Positions 1-8,309 of a stretch of 23,248 nucleotides of DNA are shown here, piece by piece. This DNA comes from Candidatus Huberarchaeum crystalense (GTDB lineage: Archaea; Huberarchaeota; Huberarchaeia; Huberarchaeales; Huberarchaeaceae), in the NCBI GenBank assembly GCA_002789275.1, contig PFSX01000054.1, positions 1 to 23,248 of the forward strand, read 5' to 3'. The first letter of the stretch is position 1. Every line of letters starts with the position of its first letter. The notes beneath the pieces are model-generated. The model had not been told where the DNA came from. It saw only the letters and a program-made list of their open reading frames with translations, and made no database searches. The translations under genes and the position numbers were made by a program.

Positions 1-223
1 AGATTTATTGAGTTCAGAATACAACTCAAAAGCAAATTTATTATTAGCATTTACTATTTCTTGGATTCCTTGTGGGGTTGAGCCAACTTCATTTAATTTT
101 AGGGTTGTTTTAGTTCATAAAGAAAAAGAAACAATATTATTATAGCAATTAAAATAGCAACTGTTAAAAATACTATTCTAAAATTTTTTTGTTTGTTTTT
201 ATTATATTATATTTATTTATCAT
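1..223 (-). pseudogene. serpin-like protein, 5' part only, frameshifted
   Basis: Reading the minus strand from 114 down to the window edge gives 38 open codons that include VNANNKFAFELYSELNKS. This closely resembles the first helix of serpins (serine protease inhibitors), and the rest of the gene would lie beyond base 1. Upstream, a different frame (about 198-102) encodes a hydrophobic anchor, FLTVAILIAIIILFLFYEL, and a third frame supplies the only good start, ATG at 223-221 followed by INKYNIIK. The three pieces join into one membrane-anchored serpin if one A is added to the A7 run (plus-strand T7 at 184-190) and one to the A4 run near 110. So this is either a decayed gene, a sequence with two base-call gaps, or a gene needing slippage. 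The serpin call rests on a short motif and is moderately confident; the frame break is directly visible. Confidence 0.55.
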
Positions 224-320
224 ATTATTATTTAAATTATAATTAAAAATTAAAAAATTTGATTTAGGATATAAAGAATAGTGCGCGCTTTGGAAAAACT
301 TATCAATTATAATAAATAAG

Positions 321-389
321 GGTTTGGTTAGCAGCACTCACAAAATCATGCTTTTAATAGGATTTTGAAGATAAAAAGGGCTTAATGAT
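321..389 (+). repeat. dispersed 69-bp element, copy A
   Basis: This stretch matches 13764-13831 over its whole length with about six substitutions and one indel. It includes an identical 31-base core at 347-377 that begins CATGCTTTTAATAGG. It has no terminal inverted repeats and no ORF beyond a six-codon ATG...TGA inside the core. Both copies point the same way and lie upstream of a gene on the same strand. It could be a small RNA gene, a regulatory leader or a short non-autonomous element; the sequence does not decide. Confidence 0.7.
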
Positions 390-430
390 GCGGAAAATGT
401 GGAAAACAAAGAGATTTAAGAAAAATTAAG

Positions 431-450
431 AAGATAAAAATTTTTATCTT
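431..450. repeat. perfect 20-bp palindrome
   Basis: AAGATAAAAA is followed directly by its exact reverse complement TTTTTATCTT. With no loop bases and only A/T-rich pairs it is a poor hairpin terminator. It could be a dimeric protein binding site, or chance in AT-rich DNA. Its left arm resembles part of the nearby dispersed element (GAAGATAAAAA at 367-377). Confidence 0.5.
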
Positions 451-593
451 TGAACTGTAAGTCAATTAGCATATGGTTTTGCTTAAAAAAAGTTTTGACA
501 TTCTCTATCAAACAAAGTATTTGCGCGCTCCTTTTTTTTACTTTATTTTTTATTTATAAAAATATATAACTTGTTTTTTTTTGTTTTTTCATT

Positions 594-620
594 TTAAACC
601 ACATTACTAAATATATTATG
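594..620 (+). promoter_or_regulatory. bipartite promoter at the start of the surface protein gene
   Basis: A TTAAAC box at 594-599 is followed after eight bases by TAAATATATTATG at 608-620, whose last three bases are the start codon at 618. The same arrangement precedes the 5S rRNA, PCNA and the gene at 16511. The spacing suggests transcription starting at or next to the ATG (leaderless). A second TATA-like run at 553-570 is an alternative. Confidence 0.5.
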
Positions 621-2756
621 AAAAATACCTCCATTCTTTTTTTTTTGTCGCTTGCTCTTGTTGTTTTGGTAGCATCTTTTGCAATTGTAAATGCCAATGA
701 GCTTGAAATTACACTTGACGAAAAAATTAGTGTGCAAGCAGAAGGTGATGGAATGTATGTTGCATATTATAATGTGACAGGGGGTCAAGTTTCAATTATA
801 ATTAACAATTCTAATTCTGATTATATGTCTGGCGTATCTGACACCCAGCTTGCTGATATTTGGGTACCTATCAATGATTCAAAAAGCACGCTTTTGTTTT
901 CTACTTGCCGTGTAAATAATGCGAGCACAGCAACAACAGACGGAATTATTTCTAATACGAGCAATTATCCGTGTGCAGCGCAAATATGTAAAATAGTTAG
1001 TGGCGGTTTATCTGATTGTTTTTGTCTTGGAGATGGAGCAGCGACAACTGTAAATAAAATAGAAGTGCTTGATTATAATGAGCATTTAAATGGAACTTCT
1101 AATTATGATTATGTTATTCATATCAATCAACTTAATAGTAGCAAGCAAGCCACAATTCTTTGCAATCTCAACACAACAGCAATGCAAAACAATAATAATG
1201 TTGTTTTTTCTTTTGCAGAGACATACACTCCTGCTAAAATTATCAACCGCGGATGCACAGATGTTAGTGTTGTTTTAAATGTTACAAACAATTATTCTTC
1301 ATCTTGCAATATTTCAGCAACAATTCAAAAGAAATTAGCAACGCGCGGAACAGGAACTTCTTGGAGTAATTTAACATTTAATTCAGCAACTAGTGCGACT
1401 ATAAACAACACTAATAATGGGGCTTCTGCTCAGTGGAATAATTTAATTTTTACACCAAGCCAAACCCAAACATTTAATTTTACAATAAGCGCCTGTCCAA
1501 ATATGACTGCTAATACATCAAAACTTGAAATGGGGCGCGTGCATATTTCTTTTAGTTTAGCAAATAATTCTTGCGCAAACGAAACAAAAACAGGCCTAAA
1601 AATAGGCCATGTTTCAGCAGTTGGTTCTGGTAGAATTGAGCCGCAAAAAGGATATAATGGAACAGATTGGAATGAAACATCAACTTTTTACAATACTGCA
1701 ACTGATTTGAATTATACTGTTTACAGTATGCGGGTTTGGGCTACAAATGGAACAGTTCCTTCTGCAAGCCCTAATGATGTATCAATTTCTGGTAGTGAAT
1801 GGGCAAATTGCTTGGCAACATCTCCTTCTTTTGTTACTAATGGTTCAAGTGTTGGCTGCAATGGTGTACAAAGCTTTAAATTTAATGGAACACCTGTTGT
1901 GTGGGCGCGACCACTATTTGAATTGTCTCAAGGTGGAAATCGTGGTTGGCAAACCTATATTCAATTTGGAAACAGCGAAAATGCAAGTTATGCTTTGGGT
2001 TCTGATTATATGTTTATTGAAAAAATATGGGTTGTAAATGATTATCTTATACGCACAGCAAAACGAGTTATCCCTATTTCTCAACCAGGTTGCTATAATA
2101 TTTCAATAAATGTAACAAATATGGGGCCAAGCTGTTCGCCGTATGTTTATATATATGATATTGTTCCGCGCAAATTTAATGAAAGTATTTCTAACTTAGT
2201 TGTATTTAAAGACAGTGCAGGGAATGGAGTTTTTAGTAATACTTGCAATAATATAGCAAAACCAGGCAACACAGTAACAAATGTATCGCAAGGATATTTG
2301 CTTTCATTTGCAGATTCATCTGCAAGCGAAACTTGGAGTTTAGTGAGTTGCACAAATACTTTCAATAAATCTCAATACACAGGAAAGCAAACAATGAGCG
2401 GTAAGTATAATGGAACGGGCTATTATTGGAAATTATTCCCTCTTGCTGGCTCTGTAAGTGGTGGAGAGTGTGTAGATGGAAAGTATCAAAACCTTGAAAA
2501 TATGAGTATTGAGCAAAGTGTAATGATAAGTTATACAACATGCGCAGATGAAAATGCTACTTATTATGCAAGCGACTTGTTTATTATTGGTGTAGACCCT
2601 GCAAATGCTGAAGGCAACGCAGCACCCCCACTTTTAGCAGGAATGGGAATAATAAGTTCAAGTAGTTTATCTGAAATTCTTTTGATTTTAGCATTGGCTG
2701 CTATTTTTGGCATAATTATCTTTGTTTATAGAAGGAATCAAAAGAAAAATGAATAA
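618..2756 (+). CDS. large secreted, membrane-anchored surface protein
   Basis: Predicted 712-residue exported protein. Residues 1-27 form a signal peptide (charged MKN start, then a Leu/Val/Ala core ending VNAN). The body is rich in Asn, Ser and Thr with dozens of N-x-S/T sequons, as expected for a glycosylated archaeal surface protein. Near the C-terminus SEILLILALAAIFGIIIFVY is a transmembrane helix, followed by the positive stop RRNQKKNE. Segments such as CYNISINVTNMGPSCSPYVY look like the beta-sandwich domains of archaeal S-layer-type proteins (DUF11/CARDB-like), with several cysteines possibly paired. I recognise no enzyme motif. The stop overlaps the next gene by eight bases, so the two are probably co-expressed. 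Likely a surface-layer or adhesion protein anchored outside the membrane; the exact family is unknown. The ATG at 618 fits both the signal peptide and the promoter. Confidence 0.8.
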   Translation: MKNTSILFFLSLALVVLVASFAIVNANELEITLDEKISVQAEGDGMYVAYYNVTGGQVSIIINNSNSDYMSGVSDTQLADIWVPINDSKSTLLFSTCRVNNASTATTDGIISNTSNYPCAAQICKIVSGGLSDCFCLGDGAATTVNKIEVLDYNEHLNGTSNYDYVIHINQLNSSKQATILCNLNTTAMQNNNNVVFSFAETYTPAKIINRGCTDVSVVLNVTNNYSSSCNISATIQKKLATRGTGTSWSNLTFNSATSATINNTNNGASAQWNNLIFTPSQTQTFNFTISACPNMTANTSKLEMGRVHISFSLANNSCANETKTGLKIGHVSAVGSGRIEPQKGYNGTDWNETSTFYNTATDLNYTVYSMRVWATNGTVPSASPNDVSISGSEWANCLATSPSFVTNGSSVGCNGVQSFKFNGTPVVWARPLFELSQGGNRGWQTYIQFGNSENASYALGSDYMFIEKIWVVNDYLIRTAKRVIPISQPGCYNISINVTNMGPSCSPYVYIYDIVPRKFNESISNLVVFKDSAGNGVFSNTCNNIAKPGNTVTNVSQGYLLSFADSSASETWSLVSCTNTFNKSQYTGKQTMSGKYNGTGYYWKLFPLAGSVSGGECVDGKYQNLENMSIEQSVMISYTTCADENATYYASDLFIIGVDPANAEGNAAPPLLAGMGIISSSSLSEILLILALAAIFGIIIFVYRRNQKKNE

Positions 2757-3552
2757 ATCAATTTTATATTTATTTATTGCAACCTTTTTAACAGGAATAT
2801 TACTAACCACAATCTCACCTATATATGGGCTTGATACTGATGATTCATCAGATATTTATTTTGAACAACAAAATTATCTTATTAATTTGAATAAGAATAA
2901 TGATAGTACTATCTCTCTTTTTACTACATTAAAGAACAATGGAAAAGATGCTCGCATTTTTGGATATTTTACTTATTATTCAAACTTGCCTTTAAAAGAT
3001 GTTGTATTAATTATAAATGGAGAACAAGCAGATGCGAAGAAATTGCGCGTAGAAAATTCAATACTTACTTATGAGGGTTTATGGGAGCCATTGCCATCAG
3101 GACAAACATTAAATATATTTTTAACTCATTCTGTAGATTTTAATCCCAAAGGCATTTTGTTTAAAGAAATTGAAATTATTCCCGGAAAATTTTATTTTAA
3201 GGATTTTTCTAACATATCTATAAAATTTGCCACGATAGCAATACAAACTCCAAACAAAATAACATATAGCAATTATCCTAAATTTGAGATTAACTCAGCA
3301 GATGAGTATTCTGTTATTTGGCAAGATGATGGCTCTAATCGCCAATACATAGTTGAATATTCAGCAATTCCTTTTTTTAAAAATCATATTGTGCAGGGTT
3401 ATTTTATTTTTTGGGTGTTTTTGTTTTTAGTTGCAGTAGGTGTGTTTTATATGTATGAAAAAAAAGTGAGGCAAAAAGATTTTGTTGGTGTTGATCCTTT
3501 TATAGAAAAAAGTGCAGCCAAAAAGAAGAAAAAAAATAAACCAAGTAAGTAG
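2749..3552 (+). CDS. small membrane-anchored exported protein
   Basis: Predicted 267-residue protein. I chose the ATG at 2749 because it begins a clean signal peptide (MNKSILYLFIATFLTGILLT). An in-frame start at 2722 would add nine charged residues inside the preceding gene. The outer part (about residues 28-225) looks like a beta-rich domain with motifs such as TTLKNNGKDARIFGYFTYY, typical of immunoglobulin-like surface domains. The helix YFIFWVFLFLVAVGVFYMY is followed by a charged tail ending in a lysine run (AAKKKKKNKPSK), so the tail should be cytoplasmic. It overlaps the upstream surface gene by eight bases, suggesting translational coupling and a shared role. Function unknown; it may be a partner or anchor of the larger surface protein. 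Confidence 0.75.
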   Translation: MNKSILYLFIATFLTGILLTTISPIYGLDTDDSSDIYFEQQNYLINLNKNNDSTISLFTTLKNNGKDARIFGYFTYYSNLPLKDVVLIINGEQADAKKLRVENSILTYEGLWEPLPSGQTLNIFLTHSVDFNPKGILFKEIEIIPGKFYFKDFSNISIKFATIAIQTPNKITYSNYPKFEINSADEYSVIWQDDGSNRQYIVEYSAIPFFKNHIVQGYFIFWVFLFLVAVGVFYMYEKKVRQKDFVGVDPFIEKSAAKKKKKNKPSK

Positions 3553-3668
3553 AAAGAGAAAGCAAAGCAAAAAGTAAATATATTGTGTGTGTTAAACATA
3601 TTAAATAAATTTTGGCTGAAAAAAACTTTAATTTTTTAAACTTTAACAAATATAATAATTTTAGTTTT

Positions 3669-3731
3669 TATACATTAATTAGATTTAGTTATACATTAAT
3701 TAGATTTAGTTATACATTAATTAGATTTACT
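3669..3731. repeat. three tandem 21-bp copies
   Basis: A 21-base unit starting TATACATTAATTAGATTTAG is repeated three times head to tail at 3669, 3690 and 3711, with the last two bases changed in the third copy. It lies between the ends of two convergent genes. It is not a CRISPR, because no unique spacers separate the units. Confidence 0.9.
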
Positions 3732-3772
3732 CTATGTTTTTCTAATTTGGAATATATTATTTAGTAAAATAA

Positions 3773-5635
3773 CTATTTTTTTGCTGTTTTTTTCTCATTT
3801 GTAGAATGTGGCGCGCCATCTTTAACCACAATCATATAAGCAACTAAAAGAACAAAATAAGATATTAAAAAGTATAAAACTACACATAACATATTGCAAG
3901 TAGTAGGCAAAAGAGGAAGAATGGGTAAGCAAGCGATGATTGCGATTGCTAGCAAGATTCTCCAAGATTTTTTTTGTTTTACTGATAAAAGCACACAACC
4001 TAAAATTAAAAGTAAAATAACAAAAGGAAGAAATTCAGATTTTATGATGCAAAATTGCGCGCAAAACGTTTTTTCTTGATATATATAATTAATCATTGTG
4101 CTGTATGCTGTCATTGATGTATAAATAGTATATTTTCCACTTTCGCTAAGTTCAAGATAATATATTCCATTTTCATTTGTTGTAATATTTTGTTTTTTTC
4201 CAGAAAGGAACATATAAGTTAAATTAAAAAAGGGCAAAGGTTCTCCATATTGGTCTTTGACAAAAATAATTAAAATTTTATCATCTTGCCGCAATGTAAT
4301 ATTTGGGATTATTGTTTGTTTTTGCAAGTACACACTAAAATTTGCTTGGTTATAACAAGTTCTGTTTATACTTGGGGCAGTAATTGAGAAATTATAAATG
4401 CCGAGTTCATTAGCTAAAAATTGCAATGTTTTGTTTTGGTAATAATAATCTATAATTTTATTTCCTGATGGAAAGATTATTTCAACACGCGCATCGTATA
4501 TTGGTTGGTTGTAAACATTAAAAATATTCAATGTTGAGTTTTTGAGATAGTTGATTTTTAGTTCATAATAGATAGTCTCATTTTTTAAACAAGATTTGTA
4601 TTTTTGTCGGGAAACAGAATAATGCCTTTGCTTTAGCTTAACTTGAATTGTTGGCTCTTTTATTTTTCCAGTATAATTTACAAAAAAATTTTGATCAAAA
4701 ATAATGCTAAATTTTGGCAAAGACCAAAACACAGGAACATAATTTACAGAGTAATTTACAATAGGAGAATTCCAACTTTGACCTGGATTTAAAATTGTGT
4801 TTGGTGTGAAAATAAAATATTGGTTGGCATTGCAGGGTTGAGAATTACAAATAGATGTTTCATTTCCTTCCCACAAACGAATTTCTGTTAAATTTATTTG
4901 GGTTTCTGAAGGATTTGAGAAAATTGCAGATGCTTTCCAAATGTCGCCCTCGCGCGATTTTTCAACAATATTTTCAGCAGTTGTTAATGCAGAACCAAAG
5001 TAATTTTCTGTGCTATTATGTGAAGAAAGTATTTCTATTTCAGCATCTGCAAGTTGATGTGATGGCAACTTATAGGAATTTTCAAAATAAGCATAAAATG
5101 TTGTTGATGCGCTTTTATTTAAAGTTTGTTTCCAAATTACTTGGTTTTCTGAAATATTTCCATTACTTTCTTTTATTTTTCCAGGCAATGTTTTTTTAAG
5201 TGTTAGGTTTATTGGTTTGTTTAATTTGTTTTGTATTGTGATTGCTAAATTTATGCCTGTTTTTTCATTTTCAGTTACTTGTGAGGGAACTATGCTTTCA
5301 GAGATATGCAAAATGCTTTGCGATTTGTTTCCAAAAAACTGTTTTTTTTCGCCAGATTGCAATTCATTAATAAAAATAGGGCATATTATTGTGTTGTTTT
5401 GACTATCTTTCCAATTTACAGAAGCATCGCAAGACAGATTTATGTTCCAAATGCGGCTATTAGTAGGGTTATATATTTCAAGAGTGATTTGTTTTTCTAC
5501 AATATATCGGTTATTTTGCTCAACAATATTCCCTGATTCTACAATGTTTATTTGTGGATTTAGAGCGTGCGCCGATGTAAAAATTATTAAACTCAACAAA
5601 CTGAAACTCAAAAATAGTGCAATATTGTTTTTCAT
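3773..5635 (-). CDS. exported protein with Ig-like/carboxypeptidase-regulatory-like domains and C-terminal membrane helices
   Basis: Predicted 620-residue protein on the minus strand. An N-terminal signal peptide (MKNNIALFLSFSLLSLIIFTS, cut near SAHA) leads into a long Asn/Thr/Ser-rich extracellular part with many N-x-S/T sites. At least two repeats resemble the beta-sandwich of carboxypeptidase regulatory-like or Cna-B domains. One contains YNQPIYDARVEIIFPSGNK; the next contains VKDQYGEPLPFFNLTYMF followed by TTNENGIYYLELSESGKYTI. About three hydrophobic helices follow (FLPFVILLLILGCVLLSV, LLAIAIIACLPILPLL, VVLYFLISYFVLLVAYMIVV) and a lysine-rich end. It is convergent with the two surface genes at 618-3552 and divergent from the helicase gene. 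Probably a surface or envelope protein; no catalytic motif is seen. Confidence 0.78.
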   Translation of the reverse strand: MKNNIALFLSFSLLSLIIFTSAHALNPQINIVESGNIVEQNNRYIVEKQITLEIYNPTNSRIWNINLSCDASVNWKDSQNNTIICPIFINELQSGEKKQFFGNKSQSILHISESIVPSQVTENEKTGINLAITIQNKLNKPINLTLKKTLPGKIKESNGNISENQVIWKQTLNKSASTTFYAYFENSYKLPSHQLADAEIEILSSHNSTENYFGSALTTAENIVEKSREGDIWKASAIFSNPSETQINLTEIRLWEGNETSICNSQPCNANQYFIFTPNTILNPGQSWNSPIVNYSVNYVPVFWSLPKFSIIFDQNFFVNYTGKIKEPTIQVKLKQRHYSVSRQKYKSCLKNETIYYELKINYLKNSTLNIFNVYNQPIYDARVEIIFPSGNKIIDYYYQNKTLQFLANELGIYNFSITAPSINRTCYNQANFSVYLQKQTIIPNITLRQDDKILIIFVKDQYGEPLPFFNLTYMFLSGKKQNITTNENGIYYLELSESGKYTIYTSMTAYSTMINYIYQEKTFCAQFCIIKSEFLPFVILLLILGCVLLSVKQKKSWRILLAIAIIACLPILPLLPTTCNMLCVVLYFLISYFVLLVAYMIVVKDGAPHSTNEKKTAKK

Positions 5636-5684
5636 ATACTATTTGTAAAAAATATTTATGCAATTACTCCACTTTGTTTCGTAA

Positions 5685-5713
5685 TTTATAAATATTTTTC
5701 TTTAAAAATATTT
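5685..5713 (+). promoter_or_regulatory. TATA-type promoter of the Hef-like helicase gene
   Basis: TTTATAAATAT at 5685-5695 begins 29 bases before the ATG at 5714, and the last bases before the start are AAATATTT. An archaeal TATA box normally sits about 26 bases before transcription start, so the transcript probably begins at or just before the ATG. No Shine-Dalgarno sequence is present. Confidence 0.5.
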
Positions 5714-7258
5714 ATGCTTAAAAAACCATTGCAATTGCGCGCATATCAACAAAACATTTTGACAAATATTTTAAACAAAAATTCGCTTGTTATTTTACCA
5801 ACAGGAACAGGAAAAACCTTTCTTGCTTTGGCTTTGGCAGTTGAAAAGTTAAAAACCCACCCAAATCAAAAAATTTTAATAATGGCTCCGTCAAAACCAT
5901 TAGTGCACCAGCATTTTTTGACATTTGTTGAGTTTTTAGATGCTGAAATTGTTGAAATTACAGGTCAGGTTCCTGCTTTTAATAGAGAGAAAATATATGC
6001 ACAAGCAGACATTATTATAGCCACACCGCAGACAATTGAGAATGATCTTATTACTGGTCGCTTGGACTCTAATAATTTGTCGTTTGTTGTGTTTGACGAA
6101 GCGCATCATGCGGTTTCTAATTACAGTTATGTATTTATTTCAAAGTTTTTTCAAACAAAGGATTCAAAACCGCAACATCTTGGACTTACTGCTTCTCCTG
6201 GTAGCAACCAAGAAAAAATTGATGAAATTATAAACAATTTGTTTATCAAACACATAGAAATTAGAAGCGAGGAAGATAAAGATATGAGTTTGTATATAAT
6301 GAAAAAACAAATAGAGTGGAGAAAAATAAATTTGCCGGAACAATTTTTGAGCATAAAAAAAGCACTAACTGTTGCTTCAAAAACTTTACAAAAGCAATTA
6401 TATAACTTAGGTTTTTCTGTTGAAAATAACAGCAAACGAGACTTAATCTTGCTGCAAAACAAACTTCACAACCTTGTAGCAAATAGTGGTGAAAAAACAG
6501 TTTTTCGCGCACTATCTTTGCTTGCTGGACTTATAAAAGTAGAATATGCAATTGAACTTTTAGAAACGCAAGGGATTAGCGCACTTTTAGGGTTTTTTGA
6601 GAAATTAAAAAAGCAAAAATCAAAAGCAGCAAAATCGCTTTTATCTGATGAAAATTTTAAATTTGCTTGTGAAAAAGCACAATATTTATCAACAGAAAAG
6701 TTGGAACACCCAAAAATACCAGAGTTAGTGAAAATTATTGAAGAAAACAAGAACAAGCAAATCATTATATTTTCGCAATACCGTTCTACTGTTGATGTGA
6801 TTATTAACTCGATTTGCGCGGTTTGTGTTCCTGTTAAGCTTATCGGGCAAAAAGAAGGGATGACACAAAAACAACAACAAGCAGCAGTTGAGCGATTTAG
6901 GCAAGGAAAATCAAATGTGCTTGTTTGCACTTCTGTTGGCGAAGAAGGCTTAGATATTTTGGGGGTAGATATTGCTATTTTTTTTGAAGCAGTTCCGTCT
7001 GAAATCCGCGCAATTCAACGCGCAGGCAGAGTGGCGCGCCACAAAGTTGGCAAAATAATTATTTTCTTGGCAAAAGGAACGCGCGACGAGGTTTATTTTT
7101 GGAGCGCGCAATGGAAAAAAAAGCAAATGAAAAAAACAATAGATATTTTAAAAAATAACAACTTTGCTGATAAATCTTGGCAACCAGATAAAAATTCTTT
7201 TGCTGATAAATCTTCATCTTCAAGCAAAAGTCATAAGAATCTTTTGGATTTTGAATAA
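5714..7258 (+). CDS. hef: Hef-type superfamily 2 DNA helicase (helicase part only)
   Basis: Predicted 514-residue helicase of the Hef/FANCM/MPH1 family, which unwinds and remodels forked or branched DNA at stalled replication forks. Motifs in order: PTGTGKT (29-35, Walker A), APSKPLVHQH (motif Ia), DEAHH (128-132), LTASPG (158-163), IIIFSQYRST (motif IV region), TSVGEEGLDI (motif V) and QRAGRVARH (435-443, motif VI). The region between motifs III and IV fits the extra helical domain of Hef. Euryarchaeal Hef carries an ERCC4 nuclease domain in the same chain; here the protein stops after the helicase and the nuclease is a separate gene at 8310. The last 34 residues are a low-complexity linker with an imperfect 12-residue repeat (FADKS twice), ending HKNLLDFE, which weakly resembles a PCNA-binding motif. 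The family call is strong. Confidence 0.92.
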   Translation: MLKKPLQLRAYQQNILTNILNKNSLVILPTGTGKTFLALALAVEKLKTHPNQKILIMAPSKPLVHQHFLTFVEFLDAEIVEITGQVPAFNREKIYAQADIIIATPQTIENDLITGRLDSNNLSFVVFDEAHHAVSNYSYVFISKFFQTKDSKPQHLGLTASPGSNQEKIDEIINNLFIKHIEIRSEEDKDMSLYIMKKQIEWRKINLPEQFLSIKKALTVASKTLQKQLYNLGFSVENNSKRDLILLQNKLHNLVANSGEKTVFRALSLLAGLIKVEYAIELLETQGISALLGFFEKLKKQKSKAAKSLLSDENFKFACEKAQYLSTEKLEHPKIPELVKIIEENKNKQIIIFSQYRSTVDVIINSICAVCVPVKLIGQKEGMTQKQQQAAVERFRQGKSNVLVCTSVGEEGLDILGVDIAIFFEAVPSEIRAIQRAGRVARHKVGKIIIFLAKGTRDEVYFWSAQWKKKQMKKTIDILKNNNFADKSWQPDKNSFADKSSSSSKSHKNLLDFE

Positions 7259-7271
7259 GTGTAGGTATTAA

Positions 7272-7445
7272 TATGTTTAGTTTGAATAAGCAATAATTAA
7301 TAGTGAAATGTTTAGATTTGTTAATAAGCAACAATTAATAATAAAACATTTAGATTTGTTAATAAGCAACAATTAATAATAAAATATTTAGATTTGTTAA
7401 TATAAAATACTTAGTGGTAAAATGTTTAGTTTGTTAATAAGCATT
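7272..7445. repeat. five degenerate tandem copies of about 38 bp
   Basis: Units begin near 7272, 7307, 7345, 7383 and 7421; the last four are spaced exactly 38 bases apart and share cores such as TTTAGATTTGTTAATAAGC. The array fills the spacer between the helicase gene and the next gene. Its last copy runs to the probable start codon at 7446 and contains an upstream in-frame ATG at 7422. The units abut directly with no unique spacer. Confidence 0.85.
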
Positions 7446-8294
7446 ATGATAGGCGAAATAGAAATAAACAACATAATAAGTAAAATGAAAAATAATGATT
7501 ATGTTAAGACTTTCAAAAATATGATTAAACACAACATCACAAACCAAGCCCAAAAACAAGAAGTAGCAGTGGCTTTTTCTGGCGGCGTTGATAGTTCTGT
7601 TTTATCAAAATTATTAAAGGATTTGGGTTATACACAAACTTGCTATGTTGTTGGTGTAAGTGGTTGTAGTGATTTTAAGATAGCAGAATTGTCTTGCTGT
7701 GAGATAGGTATTAAATTAAAAAAAATAATTGTCTCTGAAAAAGAAATTAGTGATGCAGTTGAAATTTTGGGTAAAATTTTGAGCGCGCTCTATGAAAAGC
7801 ATAAAGACGAATTTTTGCGTCCTACTCTACTTTCAATTTCTTATAATCTGCCTTTGTTTTTTGTTGCAAAATATGCTGTTGAAAATATTGTTTTTGTTGG
7901 TCAAGGACCTGACGAACTTCTTGGAGGTTATAGTCGCCACAGCAAAATGTTATTTGACGCAGCAGTTAAAGAAATAGCAAAAGATACAAACAATTTACAC
8001 TTTGTTTTGCTTCAAAACAAAGCAATATTTGATTATTTTGATAAGAAGTGCGCGCTTCCCTATATAAGCACAGAAATTGCAGATTTTTGCCTTGATTTGT
8101 TGTTTGAACTCAAAATAAATAACAAAACCAACAAATACCTTTTAAGGTTGCTGGCAAAACATCTTAGATTGAGCAATGAAATTGCTTTTAGGAAAAAGAA
8201 AGCGAGCCAATATGGATCAGGAATGTGGAAAATTGTAAACAAACATCTTAAAAATAGTTCTGCTTTTGTATGTTTTTTGTTAGCTTGTGGATAA
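7446..8294 (+). CDS. asparagine-synthase-like ATP-pyrophosphatase without a glutaminase domain
   Basis: Predicted 282-residue protein resembling the C-terminal synthetase domain of AsnB-type asparagine synthases. The PP-loop SGGVDSS is at residues 45-51, where ATP is split to AMP and pyrophosphate to activate a carboxylate or other acceptor. VGQGPDELLGGY (about 151-162) matches the family's GADELFGGY. The N-terminal glutamine amidotransferase domain of true AsnB is absent, so it must use another nitrogen source or act on something other than aspartate. I prefer the ATG at 7446; the ATG at 7422 lies inside the tandem array and would add eight residues. Only 15 bases separate its stop from the ERCC4 nuclease gene, so the two are probably co-transcribed. 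Substrate unknown; the domain call is confident. Confidence 0.82.
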   Translation: MIGEIEINNIISKMKNNDYVKTFKNMIKHNITNQAQKQEVAVAFSGGVDSSVLSKLLKDLGYTQTCYVVGVSGCSDFKIAELSCCEIGIKLKKIIVSEKEISDAVEILGKILSALYEKHKDEFLRPTLLSISYNLPLFFVAKYAVENIVFVGQGPDELLGGYSRHSKMLFDAAVKEIAKDTNNLHFVLLQNKAIFDYFDKKCALPYISTEIADFCLDLLFELKINNKTNKYLLRLLAKHLRLSNEIAFRKKKASQYGSGMWKIVNKHLKNSSAFVCFLLACG

Positions 8295-8309
8295 ATCTTC
8301 AAAAATTAT

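Larger units (their letters stand above)
224..617. other. gene-free region with a dispersed element, a palindrome and two GCGCGC sites
   Basis: About 390 bases between the divergent serpin-like gene and the first surface protein gene contain no convincing ORF. They hold one copy of the 69-bp dispersed element (321-389), a perfect 20-bp palindrome (431-450), GCGCGC at 283 and 523, and the promoter of the downstream gene. The length is unusual for a window where most spacers are under 150 bases, so a non-coding RNA is possible, but I cannot fold a convincing one. Confidence 0.6.

Noticed and set aside
321..389. Box C/D guide RNA reading of the dispersed element
   Set aside because: AATGATG in copy A resembles box C but becomes AATAATA in copy B, and no matching box D is placed correctly.
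3669..3731. CRISPR-like tandem units here and at 7272-7445
   Set aside because: Units abut each other with no unique spacers and no cas genes are present; they are plain tandem repeats.
4855..5648. Several plus-strand frames opposite the 620-residue surface gene
   Set aside because: Overlap a long intact gene with signal peptide and domains; Phe/Leu/Cys-rich composition typical of antisense shadows.
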